From NCBI RefSeq assembly GCF_040219335.1, contig NZ_JAVJSQ010000026.1:62001-126000 (forward strand): 64,000 bases of DNA, written 5' to 3'. The translations under genes were made by a program, and so were the position numbers. Every line of letters starts with the position of its first letter. Position 1 is the stretch's first letter. The notes under the pieces are model-generated. The model was not told the origin of the DNA and did not search any database. It saw nothing but the letters and a program-made list of their open reading frames with translations. Positions 29,107-38,600 of the stretch are shown one piece after another. Source of the DNA: Gimesia sp. GTDB taxonomy: Bacteria; Planctomycetota; Planctomycetia; Planctomycetales; Planctomycetaceae.

Positions 29107-29901
29107 ATGCAACAGAATCGAATTAAGCGACGCAGCCTGCTGGCAGGTATTTTGGTAACTGTTGTTGCCCTGGGACTGGGCCAGCCCGTGACCGCAGCAG
29201 AGCAGCAGAGTCAGGAATACTATGAACTGCGAACCTACCGCATTGCGAATGAGCAGAATCAGCAGGTGGTCAGTGACTACCTGGAACAGGCCCTGTTGCC
29301 GGCGCTGAATCGCGCGGGGATCAAGAAGGTGGGCGTGTTCAAAGAAATCGATGCCAAAGATGACTATTCCCTCTACATGCTGATTCCCTTTCAATCCCTG
29401 AATCAGCTGGCCAGCCTGAATGATAAACTGGAGACTGACAAAGCCTATCACGCAGCAGCCGCATCCTACTTCGCTATTCCTAAAAAAGATGCCCCCTACA
29501 GTCGGATTGAAAGTCGCCTGATGAAAGCCTTTAAAGGGATGCCGAATCTGGAAACCCCGAAAGGAAAAGGCCCCAACCTATTCGAACTGCGGACCTACGA
29601 AAGTCACAATGCGAATCTGGCCCGGCTGAAAGTAGATATGTTCAACTCGGGCGAGATTGACATCATGCGAGACGTACTGCTCGCTCCGGTTTTCTACGGC
29701 GAGATGCTGATCGGCGATGATGTACCCAACCTGACCTATATGCTTTCCGCCCCAAACCGGGAGGCACATGACAAACACTGGGAAGGATTCCGCAAGCATC
29801 CCGAGTGGGACCGTATGAAAAAGATGGACAAATACAAGGGAACTGTATCCAAGATCACAAACTGGTATCTGGAACCACTGCCTTACTCCGAGATCCAGTA
29901 A
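29107..29901 (+). CDS. Exported NIPSNAP-family protein (two domains)
   Basis: A 264-residue protein with two ferredoxin-like NIPSNAP domains. Each begins with the same signature, YYELRTYRI (about residue 38) and LFELRTYESH (about 160). The N-terminus RIKRRSLLAGILVTVVALGL is a signal, possibly Tat-type given the RR before the hydrophobic run. The ATG at 29107 follows GAGG at normal spacing; the open frame upstream of it overlaps the hydrolase gene and is unlikely to be used. Family function is poorly known; the fold resembles ABM monooxygenases. It probably forms a two-gene unit with the S15-type hydrolase. Confidence 0.9.
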   Translation: MQQNRIKRRSLLAGILVTVVALGLGQPVTAAEQQSQEYYELRTYRIANEQNQQVVSDYLEQALLPALNRAGIKKVGVFKEIDAKDDYSLYMLIPFQSLNQLASLNDKLETDKAYHAAAASYFAIPKKDAPYSRIESRLMKAFKGMPNLETPKGKGPNLFELRTYESHNANLARLKVDMFNSGEIDIMRDVLLAPVFYGEMLIGDDVPNLTYMLSAPNREAHDKHWEGFRKHPEWDRMKKMDKYKGTVSKITNWYLEPLPYSEIQ

Positions 29902-30295
29902 GAGAGCATCTGACAGTGTCCGCTTGACTATCAGATCCCAACTGACAGCCATCGACAGAGGTAGGGGCATTTTCGAATTCAGTCAAAATGACACGTCGCA
30001 TCTGGTCGTCCAGGCAGTCGTCGCTATAATCGATATAAGTTGTTTTATCATATGGTGATAGTATAAGTTTGAACCATGGACATCCTTGTCAATCTGGCGA
30101 AACCCGGTGGGTTGGGATCACCATTTTCAAATGGATACCGTAAATATCCTGAAACGAGGTTAGATTCTGGTTCAGATTCCGTCTATTCTAGTGCATGTGA
30201 GTTAGACGAGTGTTGTTAATCTGGTAAGAGAAGCCAGTCCATTAACACTCTCCAATCGACTTAGATAATCCCTCTTCTAACGTATTGGAATTTGC
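29902..30295. other. Upstream region of the ECF sigma factor cluster
   Basis: A 394-base gap without a gene. It is A/T-rich around 30020-30065 and contains TATAAT at 30025-30030 and an inverted repeat TATCA/TGATA (30046-30060, TATGG spacer) that looks like a regulator site. A proper -35 box is not obvious, so the promoter is uncertain; an autoregulated ECF promoter is possible. Confidence 0.4.
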
Positions 30296-30826
30296 ATGCC
30301 TGATAAGCAGGCCAATAACTGGTCGGCAGAGATTGAGGCGGTCTATTTGCGTGAAGGACGAGAACTTTGGGCTTTATTATATGCCCAGTGTTCCGATTCG
30401 GATCGCGCATATGACGCGCTGCAGGAGGCATTCGTGCGTTTACATAGCCAAGAAGTAGAGTCAATTCGAAATATCCGGGCCTGGGTTTTGACTGTTGCTC
30501 AAAACTGGTTGCGTGACTATGCACGAAGGCAGAATCATGCAGCTAAGCCCGCAGATTTTTTGGACAATATTGTGGGAAAACCTGCAGACCCGTCAGAGGA
30601 TCTGCAGAGAAATGAGACTAACAGCCGAATCCGGCTAGCACTTCAACAACTTCGATCCGAGGACCGCGAGGTTCTCGTACTTCGTTATGCACTAGGATGG
30701 TCATCAAAACGAATGTCAATTGCTCTGAATACATCAACTTCAGCAATCGACATGAGGCTTTCTCGCGCCAGAAAGCGCCTTTGTGAAGAGTTGGAAAAAG
30801 TGGGGATTGATCATGAAACCGTATGA
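30296..30826 (+). CDS. ECF-type RNA polymerase sigma factor
   Basis: A 176-residue sigma-70-family factor of ECF size with only regions 2 and 4. Region 2 is seen around DRAYDALQEAFVRLH and IRNIRAWVLTVAQNWLRDYARR (residues about 35-82). Region 4 is seen around LRSEDREVLVLRYALGWSSKRMSIAL and SAIDMRLSRARKRL (about 118-165), with the helix-turn-helix that reads the -35 box. It directs polymerase to a small stress or envelope regulon. The stop overlaps the start of the next gene by 14 bases, so the two are coupled and the next product is the likely partner. Start is the ATG after TTGGAA. Confidence 0.93.
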   Translation: MPDKQANNWSAEIEAVYLREGRELWALLYAQCSDSDRAYDALQEAFVRLHSQEVESIRNIRAWVLTVAQNWLRDYARRQNHAAKPADFLDNIVGKPADPSEDLQRNETNSRIRLALQQLRSEDREVLVLRYALGWSSKRMSIALNTSTSAIDMRLSRARKRLCEELEKVGIDHETV

Positions 30827-31475
30827 CACTTCAGGAATGCTCGAGAATGAAGATGAGCTGGAGAGTGTTCTGCGCGAATATTTCCAGCAGGAAATGCCTC
30901 CTGAATTGCAGGAGTTATCTGAACTCACCGACGAGGAATTTGAAGCTCACTACCGAAAGTTGCGAGCAGAAGAAAACTCTGTCCCCGTGGCACAGGAACC
31001 TGCTTCTCGTCGTGGCTTTCAATTGGGATTGCTGGTATCTGCTCTCTCGATCTGCCTCATGGCGGGACTGGCCAGCCTCTTTATGCAGAGGACTCCCGAT
31101 GAGTCAGGACTGACAAGTCAGCCGACTGCTGAACCGACCATACAACCCGAAATTGAAAAACCCATCGTCGCAACTATTCCAGAGATTGAGCCGGATACGC
31201 TGGCAGTTCTGGATCAGGGAGAGACTCCCCTGGAGATGACCCCTGAAGTAAATGACAACATCAAAGAATCGATTGATATCACACTTTATAATACGGAACT
31301 CGGTCCGGTAGAACAGCGAACTGAATTGTCCTGGACAAACATCACTGTTGAAAATCCGGAAACTGGTTCTCACGTCAAGATGTCAATGCCTGAGCTCACC
31401 ATTGATTTTGTGCCTGTCAACAAAGCCGGTCTGTCACTGATTGGTGATGAAATTGAGAGCCACGAGCAGCAGTAA
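30813..31475 (+). CDS. Single-pass membrane protein, possible anti-sigma factor
   Basis: A 220-residue protein starting at the ATG inside the end of the sigma gene; the longer frame (30783) overlaps more and has no ribosome site. It has an acidic cytoplasmic N-terminus of about 65 residues (LESVLREYFQQEMPPELQEL), one transmembrane segment (GFQLGLLVSALSICLMAGLA, about 68-90) and an acidic, Pro/Thr/Glu-rich extracytoplasmic tail. This is the layout of a membrane-bound anti-sigma factor, but the zinc-binding HxxxCxxC motif is absent and I recognise no family. The role rests on gene position and topology only. Confidence 0.7.
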   Translation: MKPYDTSGMLENEDELESVLREYFQQEMPPELQELSELTDEEFEAHYRKLRAEENSVPVAQEPASRRGFQLGLLVSALSICLMAGLASLFMQRTPDESGLTSQPTAEPTIQPEIEKPIVATIPEIEPDTLAVLDQGETPLEMTPEVNDNIKESIDITLYNTELGPVEQRTELSWTNITVENPETGSHVKMSMPELTIDFVPVNKAGLSLIGDEIESHEQQ

Positions 31476-31551
31476 CAACTGTTGCGATCAATGAGCTGAT
31501 AAAGCGGAATAAGTAGGAATTTAACGGGCCACAAAAAGGATGTTCGCAGCC

Positions 31552-31575
31552 GGGCCGGAATTTTAGTATTTTCCG
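31552..31575 (+). other. Hairpin between sigma cluster genes
   Basis: GCCGGAA (31552-31558) and TTCCGGC (31569-31575) can pair around a ten-base loop, 43 bases before the next ATG. No T-run follows, so it may be an mRNA-stability or processing hairpin rather than a terminator. Confidence 0.4.
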
Positions 31576-31617
31576 GCACGAGGAAGGTCTTTTTTGAAAC
31601 AAATCCAAGGCATTACA

Positions 31618-32814
31618 ATGAAACAGTTTCGATGGTTCTTTTTGAGCGGGCTGATTACGTCTCTGATTGCCATTCAGACATCCGTAGCTGATGAGACTCC
31701 CCTGCAGGCACCAAAACCAGGGCAACCTCAATCTCTGCAGCAAAACCCTACCCTGAACCCAGCGCCGTCTACGTCAACAGACGCCGCTGGTCCGCAGGGA
31801 AAGTTCCGGGTTACTACGCGATCAACCGGCGAGACCGAAATGCGGAACTTCGTGGGTGTCGTCACGGAACCGATCCCAGCTTACCTGGAAGCCCAACTGC
31901 ACGACATGCTGACAGCAGGACAGGGAATCGGTATCAAGATGGTTGTGCCAGATTCTCCTGCCCAGCAGGCAGGTCTCAAACCATTTGATGTTCTAACGAG
32001 CTACAACGGCAAAGCCATCACCTCATCTGATATTCTAAGGAAGTTTGTCCTCGATTCAGACAAAGGTGAGACCATCCAGCTGGAAATCATCCGCGCGTCC
32101 AGAAAACAGACGGTTGAACTGACCCTGACTCAGAAACTGTTTCGATACTACAAGTTTCAGGTCACCCCTCTCGGTCAGAAACCGCAAATGGCGGACAGCA
32201 ACCAGAACAAAAAAACCCCAAAACCAGATACCGGCAAAGATGCACCCATTGCAGCCCGTTCCACGGAAACGGATCCACTCGGAAGAAAAGAGCCACTGAA
32301 TTTCAGCACTCCAACCACAATCAGCACCCACAACCTTTGTCTGCTGTTTGTAGGTAAAGCCAAAGGGGATTATTCTGTCGAAGTCAATTACCAGGATGAG
32401 ACCGAGACTCTGCAGTCTTATCAATTCACTGGCAATCCCCGGGAAATCACAGAGCAGATTGTCGACCTGCCTGAAAACGTGCAGTTAATCATCAATGAAC
32501 GCCTGAAAGAGCTGAAGCTGGCACTGCAGGGCAAAGCCAGTTTTCGGTTGCAGATCAAACCACATATGCAGGGGAAGGATCGCTTTACCCGCGTACTTTT
32601 GAGCCGGGCGACAAAAGAGAAGTCGGTTCGCATGGTTGAACTGGACCATCCGCTGGGAAACAGACCGAGCCTGAATGTCAATCAGATTCTGGGAAATCAG
32701 GTCTTCACGAATGAACTGGAACAACTGACACCAGCGATCCAGGAACAGATTCGCACCATGCTGCATCGCATCCGGATTCCCACCATCCGGGTCCATGCAG
32801 ACAGCCCGATCTAA
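31618..32814 (+). CDS. Exported PDZ-domain protein
   Basis: A 398-residue protein with a Sec signal (MKQFRWFFLSGLITSLIAIQ then TSVA). The PDZ domain lies at about residues 85-165, with GIGIKMVVPDSPAQQAGLKPFDVLTSYNGKAI, the carboxylate-binding loop and the groove helix being clear. No trypsin-like protease domain is attached, unlike DegP/HtrA. The rest is basic and Lys/Gln-rich with a C-terminal region of unknown fold. It lies after the sigma and membrane-protein genes on the same strand and probably belongs to their transcript. It may sense misfolded envelope proteins. The ATG at 31618 has AAGG upstream. Confidence 0.82.
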   Translation: MKQFRWFFLSGLITSLIAIQTSVADETPLQAPKPGQPQSLQQNPTLNPAPSTSTDAAGPQGKFRVTTRSTGETEMRNFVGVVTEPIPAYLEAQLHDMLTAGQGIGIKMVVPDSPAQQAGLKPFDVLTSYNGKAITSSDILRKFVLDSDKGETIQLEIIRASRKQTVELTLTQKLFRYYKFQVTPLGQKPQMADSNQNKKTPKPDTGKDAPIAARSTETDPLGRKEPLNFSTPTTISTHNLCLLFVGKAKGDYSVEVNYQDETETLQSYQFTGNPREITEQIVDLPENVQLIINERLKELKLALQGKASFRLQIKPHMQGKDRFTRVLLSRATKEKSVRMVELDHPLGNRPSLNVNQILGNQVFTNELEQLTPAIQEQIRTMLHRIRIPTIRVHADSPI

Positions 32815-32844
32815 GCTGATTAGAAACAACAGGAACAAACAATT

Positions 32845-32883
32845 CAGGCAGCTGATTCCATAGGGAACCGGCTGCCTGTTTTT
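32845..32883 (+). terminator. Terminator of the sigma/PDZ cluster
   Basis: CAGGCAGC (32845-32852) pairs with GCTGCCTG (32871-32878), with an inner TTCC/GGAA, followed by TTTTTG. It lies 30 bases after the PDZ gene stop and before the convergent pyrophosphatase gene. Confidence 0.8.
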
Positions 32884-32907
32884 GATTGTTTGTAGTCGCA
32901 GTTGATC

Positions 32908-33450
32908 TTATAGAAAACCGCGACGTCGCTGGCTGCTGTACCGCTGCAGCGAATCTTCGATGATCGGAAACGCTTCCGAGGCTGCCTGAAATTCTTCGAC
33001 CTCAACCGTCTTGCCTTCCAGCATTTTGTAATCCTGGAAGAATCGTCTGAGCATGGCCAGACGATGTGGTGGTAGTTCAGAAGCATCAGTATAGGGATTG
33101 TATTCCGGATCATTCACGGCGACCGCCAGAATTTTATGGTCTGGTTTGCCGCTGTCGATCATGGTCATCACCCCGATAGCCCGGGCATCCAGAATTGTCA
33201 GGGGGTCTACCGGTTCCTGACAGAGTACCAGAACGTCCAAAGGGTCGTCGTCTTCAGCCAGAGTCTGGGGAATGAACCCATAGTTGGCGGGATAATGGAC
33301 TGCTGAGTAGAGCATCCGGTCCAGCCTGAGCAGGCCCGTGCCTTTGTCTAACTCATATTTCACTTTGGAAAAAGTAGGAATTTCAATAACGGCCGTGAAA
33401 TCGCGAGGCAGGTTTTGCCCCGGAGTCACATCGTGCCAACAGTGGGTCAC
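32908..33450 (-). CDS. ppa: Inorganic pyrophosphatase (family I)
   Basis: A 180-residue soluble enzyme that hydrolyses pyrophosphate to phosphate and pulls biosynthetic reactions forward. The family I signature [10 protein letters not shown] is present around residue 66, together with [20 protein letters not shown] (start of the barrel), the [11 protein letters not shown] segment, [15 protein letters not shown] and a C-terminal [11 protein letters not shown] helix. Length and order match the bacterial hexameric enzyme. The start [11 protein letters not shown] fits the family N-terminus. It lies 62 bases downstream of the FKBP gene on the same strand and may be cotranscribed. Confidence 0.97.
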   Translation of the reverse strand: MTHCWHDVTPGQNLPRDFTAVIEIPTFSKVKYELDKGTGLLRLDRMLYSAVHYPANYGFIPQTLAEDDDPLDVLVLCQEPVDPLTILDARAIGVMTMIDSGKPDHKILAVAVNDPEYNPYTDASELPPHRLAMLRRFFQDYKMLEGKTVEVEEFQAASEAFPIIEDSLQRYSSQRRRGFL

Positions 33451-33512
33451 TGCTATTCTCCTGAATGATGGCTGAATAGTATCAAGAATCAGCTGAAGTT
33501 GCGCAACATCAA

Positions 33513-34025
33513 CTAATTCACTTTAAAGAGTTCCACTTTGAAATGAAGAGTGGCATTACCGGGAATCACTGGTGGAGCACCAGCGGCACCATAACCCAGT
33601 TCCGGCGGAATGACCAGTTCGACCTCTCCCCCTTCACCGATGAGCTGAAGACCTTCGGTCCAACCAGAAATCACACCGTTCAGAGGGAATGAAATTGTCT
33701 CTCCCCGTTTGTAGGAGCTGTCAAATTCGGTACCATCTTCCAGAGTGCCCCGATAATGAACGGTCACCTGATCCTGAGGACCGGGCCTGGTGTCATTTCC
33801 CTCACGCACGATACGATACTTGAGTCCGGAGGCGGTTGTTGAATATCCGGGGTTTGCTTCGTCTGCCACGGCTACTTCCATTTCTGTTTGCTGATTGTCT
33901 GCTGGACTGACTTGCGCTGAGGCTGCCGGGGGATCAACCTGTTCTCCCTGGCGAACATAGTTACTACAGCCAGTGGCTGTCAGGCAGATCAGACTGCATC
34001 CCAATAAAAATCGTGTTTTTTTCAT
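33513..34025 (-). CDS. FKBP-type peptidyl-prolyl isomerase lipoprotein
   Basis: A 170-residue FKBP-type isomerase that speeds cis/trans change at proline bonds in exported proteins. The N-terminus [20 protein letters not shown] is a lipoprotein signal with lipobox Cys20, so the protein is membrane-anchored outside the cytoplasm. After a linker rich in Gln and Ala comes the single FKBP domain (about residues 63-170): [52 protein letters not shown] and the closing strand ATLHFKVEL. The aromatic-pocket residues are conserved. It is one of three isomerases of different families within 9 kb. Confidence 0.95.
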   Translation of the reverse strand: MKKTRFLLGCSLICLTATGCSNYVRQGEQVDPPAASAQVSPADNQQTEMEVAVADEANPGYSTTASGLKYRIVREGNDTRPGPQDQVTVHYRGTLEDGTEFDSSYKRGETISFPLNGVISGWTEGLQLIGEGGEVELVIPPELGYGAAGAPPVIPGNATLHFKVELFKVN

Positions 34026-34304
34026 AGGTTGATTACCTTTGTATCAGGCAAATAATAATACTGCGGGCCTATTCACAGAATTGCCTCTGAGCGATAACAT
34101 AACGGATAGGACTATCGGTTGCACCACCAAGCTGTCCTAGTTTAGTGGACTTCAGAAAAGATTATGGGATTCTGATGTCTGCCGGCAATCCGGGCACTGA
34201 TTCTGAAGTTGCAGGAGATATCGATCCTGCGTCCGCGCTCTCATTCGTTTCTGGCAGGTCATTCCCCGAAAAAGACCACCATTTCAGTACGAAAACCTTG
34301 GAAG

Positions 34305-34727
34305 ATGATTGACCAGATAGAGATTCGCCCTGCTAAACATGAGGATATCACCCCGCTCTCCGAATTCATTGTCCCTTTCGTAGAGCAAGGCAAGATTCTG
34401 CCACGGACCTCAGAAGAACTGGATGAACTGGTTGAAACCGGATTTGTGGCGATCGAAGCAGGTACTGAGATAGTTGGATTTGCTTCCCTGGAAATCTACT
34501 CTCGTAAACTGGCAGAAATCCGCAGTCTGGTAGTCGCAGATCACCGTCAGGGAATTGGAGTAGGGAAAAAGCTGGTCTCCGCATGTGTTGATCGCGCACG
34601 ACAGCGGAATATCCTGGAAGTCATGGCAGTGACGTCTTCAGACGTATTCTTCCGAAGCTGCGGGTTTGATTTCACATTGCCTGGTGAGAAAAAAGCGCTG
34701 TTCATCCAGCCGCATCCGACAGAATAA
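34305..34727 (+). CDS. GNAT acetyltransferase, similar to short ArgA-type N-acetylglutamate synthases
   Basis: A 140-residue GNAT-fold enzyme transferring an acetyl group from acetyl-CoA. Seen are IRPAKHEDITPLSEFI, then LPRTSEELDEL, VGFASLEIYSRKLAEIRSLVV and the acetyl-CoA loop DHRQGIGVGKKLV, then SSDVFFRSCGF. The combination of LPRT/SEEL with the Cys-Gly-Phe near the end resembles the short ArgA-type enzymes of arginine synthesis, but no arg gene is nearby, so a general GNAT call is safer. I chose the ATG at 34305, where homology begins; the open frame extends 32 codons upstream. Confidence 0.8.
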   Translation: MIDQIEIRPAKHEDITPLSEFIVPFVEQGKILPRTSEELDELVETGFVAIEAGTEIVGFASLEIYSRKLAEIRSLVVADHRQGIGVGKKLVSACVDRARQRNILEVMAVTSSDVFFRSCGFDFTLPGEKKALFIQPHPTE

Positions 34728-34735
34728 ACCTCCAA

Positions 34736-35362
34736 TCAGCGTTTCCCGTTTTTCACGACTGATGCTTTGACAATGTAATCCAGTCGAGGGAATTCGCGTT
34801 TCAGGTAGGCATTACCTTCAAGCTGAAGTCGTGCCTGCGAGGGACCGCGTCCTCGAGGCGCAGCCTCACCGTAGCCGTTATACAGGGTATCCACAACGCG
34901 CATACCTTCCGGGGAAATATAACCAAAGGGTGCGAACCCCATCTGATCCAGCCGCCGGTTATCCTGAAAATTGATGAAGAGCTGAGTGGTTCTGGAATTG
35001 GGCGCTCCCGTTTTCGCGAAAGTCACATAGCCCCGCAAATTGGATTTGGCAACTGGATCATCCTGAATTGTCTGATCCCGCCACTTGGCCTGTGTATCAG
35101 GATCGCCGTTGATACCCACCTGGGCCATAAAGCCTTCAATGACCCTGAAGAAAGCACACTGGTTGTAAAAGCCTGAGTTTACCAGCTCATAGAAACGGTC
35201 TGCTCCGTGGGGACTCCACCTGCGTTGCACATCGATGTAAAATGTCCCTTTGGTGGTCTCCATCTTCACCTGATAGGTTGCTGGTGCCTCCGCCAGGCAA
35301 CTCGAAGCGCCCAGCATTACCGTAGCTGCCATTATCCAGACCAATGTGAATAAGATTTTCAT
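34736..35362 (-). CDS. Exported cyclophilin-type peptidyl-prolyl isomerase
   Basis: A 208-residue cyclophilin with a Sec signal (MKILFTLVWIMAATVMLGAS). The isomerase domain covers most of the mature protein: TTKGTFYIDVQRRWSPHGADRFYELVNSGFYNQCAFFRVIEGFMAQ with the catalytic Arg of FFRVI, GYVTFAKTGAPNSRTTQLFINFQDNRRLD, and GFAPFGYISPEGMRVVDTLYNGYGE. The start ATG at 35362 has GAGGG eight bases upstream. It acts on exported proteins. Its 3' end abuts the convergent GNAT gene, and its upstream flank holds the secretin terminator. Confidence 0.94.
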   Translation of the reverse strand: MKILFTLVWIMAATVMLGASSCLAEAPATYQVKMETTKGTFYIDVQRRWSPHGADRFYELVNSGFYNQCAFFRVIEGFMAQVGINGDPDTQAKWRDQTIQDDPVAKSNLRGYVTFAKTGAPNSRTTQLFINFQDNRRLDQMGFAPFGYISPEGMRVVDTLYNGYGEAAPRGRGPSQARLQLEGNAYLKREFPRLDYIVKASVVKNGKR

Positions 35363-35513
35363 CGCAACATCCCTCTTGCTTGTCTCTGTGAAATTGCAGG
35401 GTCTCTCACGCCTCATTGAAGCGTTCAGTCTAATCAATTTACCGCAGATTTCACAAGAGGGTTTCGAAAGGCAGCTTCCAACACAACTACTGGAGTTGAA
35501 CTGCGATTAATAG

Positions 35514-35555
35514 AAAAAAGCCGCCGCGAATCAGGGGGGGAGAATTCGCGACGGC
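35514..35555 (-). terminator. Terminator downstream of the secretin gene
   Basis: On the minus strand a 12-bp stem GCCGTCGCGAAT/ATTCGCGGCGGC (plus positions 35544-35555 and 35520-35531, one G-T pair) with a C-rich loop is followed by TTTTTT (35514-35519). It is a textbook Rho-independent terminator, about 100 bases beyond the secretin stop. Confidence 0.9.
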
Positions 35556-35563
35556 CAGAGCCC

Positions 35564-35643
35564 GGGGCTGCTGACGATCAGCCCCTCTGCAGATCCCGCG
35601 ATCTGCAATTTCCAGGAATCGCCCGATTTCTCAGGCGATTCCT
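35564..35643 (-). repeat. Three further hairpins in the secretin 3' untranslated region
   Basis: Between the secretin stop and its terminator three perfect hairpins follow each other: 10 bp AGGAATCGCC/GGCGATTCCT (35614-35643), 8 bp TGCAGATC/GATCTGCA with loop CCGC (35588-35607), and 7 bp GGGGCTG/CAGCCCC (35564-35585). None has its own T-run, so they are more likely mRNA 3'-end stabilisers than terminators. Confidence 0.65.
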
Positions 35644-35651
35644 ATTTCCTT

Positions 35652-38600
35652 TTAATATCCGAGGAGAGCTTCCTCTTCTTCTTCCTGAATGATGATTCGT
35701 GGTGTGACCATCATCATCAGGCTTTCGGTTTCACGACCAACCCCGGTGTTCTTGAACAGTCGGCTGACATACGGCAGCTTGTTCAGGATCGGGACACCAG
35801 CCATGCTGCGTCCTTCGCGGAGTCGTTTGACGCCACCCAGGAGAACAGTACCACCATCGGGCACACTCACAGTTGTGGTGACAGTCACCTGTTCCACCAC
35901 AGGCTGCTGAATGGTTGTGGTTCCCAGACCACCGCCACCATTCTGGCCCTGCTGGCCTTGCTGGCCCTGTTGGCCCTGTTGACCTGTCTGGCCGCCAGCA
36001 CCACCACCGCCACCGATACCACCGATACCACCCAGGCCGGCACCAACCCCGTTTCCGAAGTTACCACCACCCTGTTGACCGAGTTGACCACCCTGCTGGC
36101 CTTGTTGCCCCTGCTGACCCTGCTGGCCACCAGTGGTTCCACCCTGGAAGGAGAAGGTAAAGACGTCGGTCACGTTGGTGAAGTTCGGGTTCACTGAGAG
36201 TCGCACATAACGGCGGTCTGCGGAGATCACAGCTGACACAGTCAGTGAGACCCCTTCAGGAATGTTCGCGATGATCGGCGTGAATCCGACTGAGAAGTTA
36301 CCCACGGTGGGCACCAGGCTGATCACGAAGGGTCGCGATACGTTACTGGTCACAAAGGCGACCTGACCGTTAAACAGTGTTACTTTCGGAGCGAACATCA
36401 GGTTCGATCGTTCATCTGCCTGAGCGGCGTTGATGAAGAAGAAGGCTTCGATGTCACTCAGAATTGCCAGACCCACGTTCACACCAGCGTTCGCATTGAA
36501 GCTGCCGAACTCAGGTACACCGATTTCGAATGATCCCTGACGGAACTGCACATCCAGGTCTGGAGTGAAGGATTCCGGAGAGTCCATACCGACAATCGTA
36601 CCTTTCTTGGGCCAGTTGTCGAAGTTAAGCAGGGTTCGTGAAGGTGGGTTACTGAAGGGAGCAACACCCTGGCCACCAGTCTGACCACTCGTCGTAGTCT
36701 GTCCCTGCTGACCACCCTGGCCGCCCTGGTTATTATTGTTACCACCGCCGCCACCGCCGTTCTGGTTTCCACCCAGCAGGTCGACCTGACCGAAGGCAGG
36801 AACCGGGTTGCCGTTGTTGTCAACGGTTGGACCGCCGACGGTATCAGCTACGTTGAAGTCAAAGTCGACACCAATTCGCTCGAAGAAGCGATCGGAGACG
36901 GTTACAAAGCGGACTTCAATGGTGACCTGCAGGTCCTGCAGACGTCGCAGCTGTTCCAGCAGGTTGGCGATTTCATCATGTACCTTCTGTGTCTGACGAA
37001 TCACCAGACTCAGAGTCGTTTCAAACGGACGCACGCTGCCTGCCCCACCGATTTCTTCCCAGGAATCGGGCTCGACAGTGGAGACAATCAGTTCGGTCAG
37101 TGAATCGAAGTCAATGTTGGATCCACCACCGGCAACCTTGGCAGTCGGAGCATTACCGGACCAGGGATTGGCACCGGGAACACCACCAATCAGCGGATCA
37201 GCAACCTGGAAGTTACCGGGAGTCGACTGGTTACCGCCGATACCGGATCCAAAGCTGACTGCACCCATCTGACTGTAAGGGTTGCTGGCCATGCTGCCGT
37301 TTGCAGCGAAGTTAGGAATGGGAACCACCAGGTCAGCCACAGGGTAGGTCATTGTTTTCAATGTACCCTGCTGACGAATACGGCTGGTGATCTTCAATAC
37401 TTCGTTATCAATTGTGTAAGACAGGTTCAGCGGTTCCAGGAGCAGGTTCAGGGCACTCCGCAGTTTGATGCCGTTCACGTTGATCGTGACGGGTGCGTCG
37501 GTGGTAACCCCTTCCTCTTCCAGTCCCAGGCTGTCCAGGAAGATGTTAATCCCGGTCAGTGCCTGAATCTTGTTCATCACATTCGACAGCGGCTCGCCTT
37601 CGAATGCGAGGTTCACCGGACGATCCAGGCTCTCCTCGATCTGAATTTCGCGTTCCGTTTTCTGGTTGTGATTCTTAGCGTGATATTTTTCACGACGTTT
37701 GGTTAATTCAGCCCACTCTTTGGCATCCTTTCCAAACTTGATATCGGGTGTGTAGGCATCAGCCAGTGCTTCTTCTACATCGTTCAGCTGATTCCAGACA
37801 TTCTGTTCTTTACGATCACGCATGGAGTTGTTGGATTCTTCGCGACGCAGGAAGCGAGATTTCCATTCCATGGTGACGGTAACAGGGTTCTGCGGATCCA
37901 GATCTTTGGCCTGTTTAGCAACCACTTCTGCTTCCGCATAGCGTCGCTGATCGATCAGTTCGTTGAACTTCTCTACCAGGTCGGCCAGTTCCTGTTCGAC
38001 ACGAATCTTATTTTTGATACGTCGGTTGATATACTCTTCAACCTCTTCGTTCTTCTTCTTCAGTTCTTCCAGTGGAGCAACCTGCTTGCGGAAAGAGTCG
38101 ATTGAAGTACGAGTACGCTGCAGCGAGCCGATCAGTGCCTGAGTCGATTTCTGATTCAGGCTGGAGTTTTCGACTTTAGCCATAGCCTGGTCGATAATTC
38201 CCAGAGCTTCGGTCGGAGCAGATTCCCGCATTCTTTCAGCTTTGAAGATGGCATTCAGAACTTCTGAACGAAGTCGGCTGAATTCGATCGCCTGTTTCTG
38301 TTCAACCAGATCAATGTTGCTGGGCTGATCAGAGGCGGCTCCCGGTACATCGGTTGAGGTCTGGCTGGCAACCTGACGAATCTTGTCAGTTCGTGAAGGA
38401 GCCAGTTCTCGGACTGCATCCTGCAACTGCTGTGCACGATGAGTGTCAAGTTTTTCACCAGACTGGTAAGCAGCCAGGAATGCCTGATAAGCGGCACCAC
38501 GGTCGCCTTCGGACAGTCGCTGCATACCAAGGTTATAGAGTTCCAGAGCAGAGGCACCGGGATGAATCACAGCGATCTCGCTGGCGACATTCTTCTTGGG

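Noticed and set aside
35935..36140. Tandem short repeats that could suggest a CRISPR array
   Set aside because: The units are Gly/Gln codons in phase with the secretin frame, without regular spacers or conserved direct repeats of CRISPR length.
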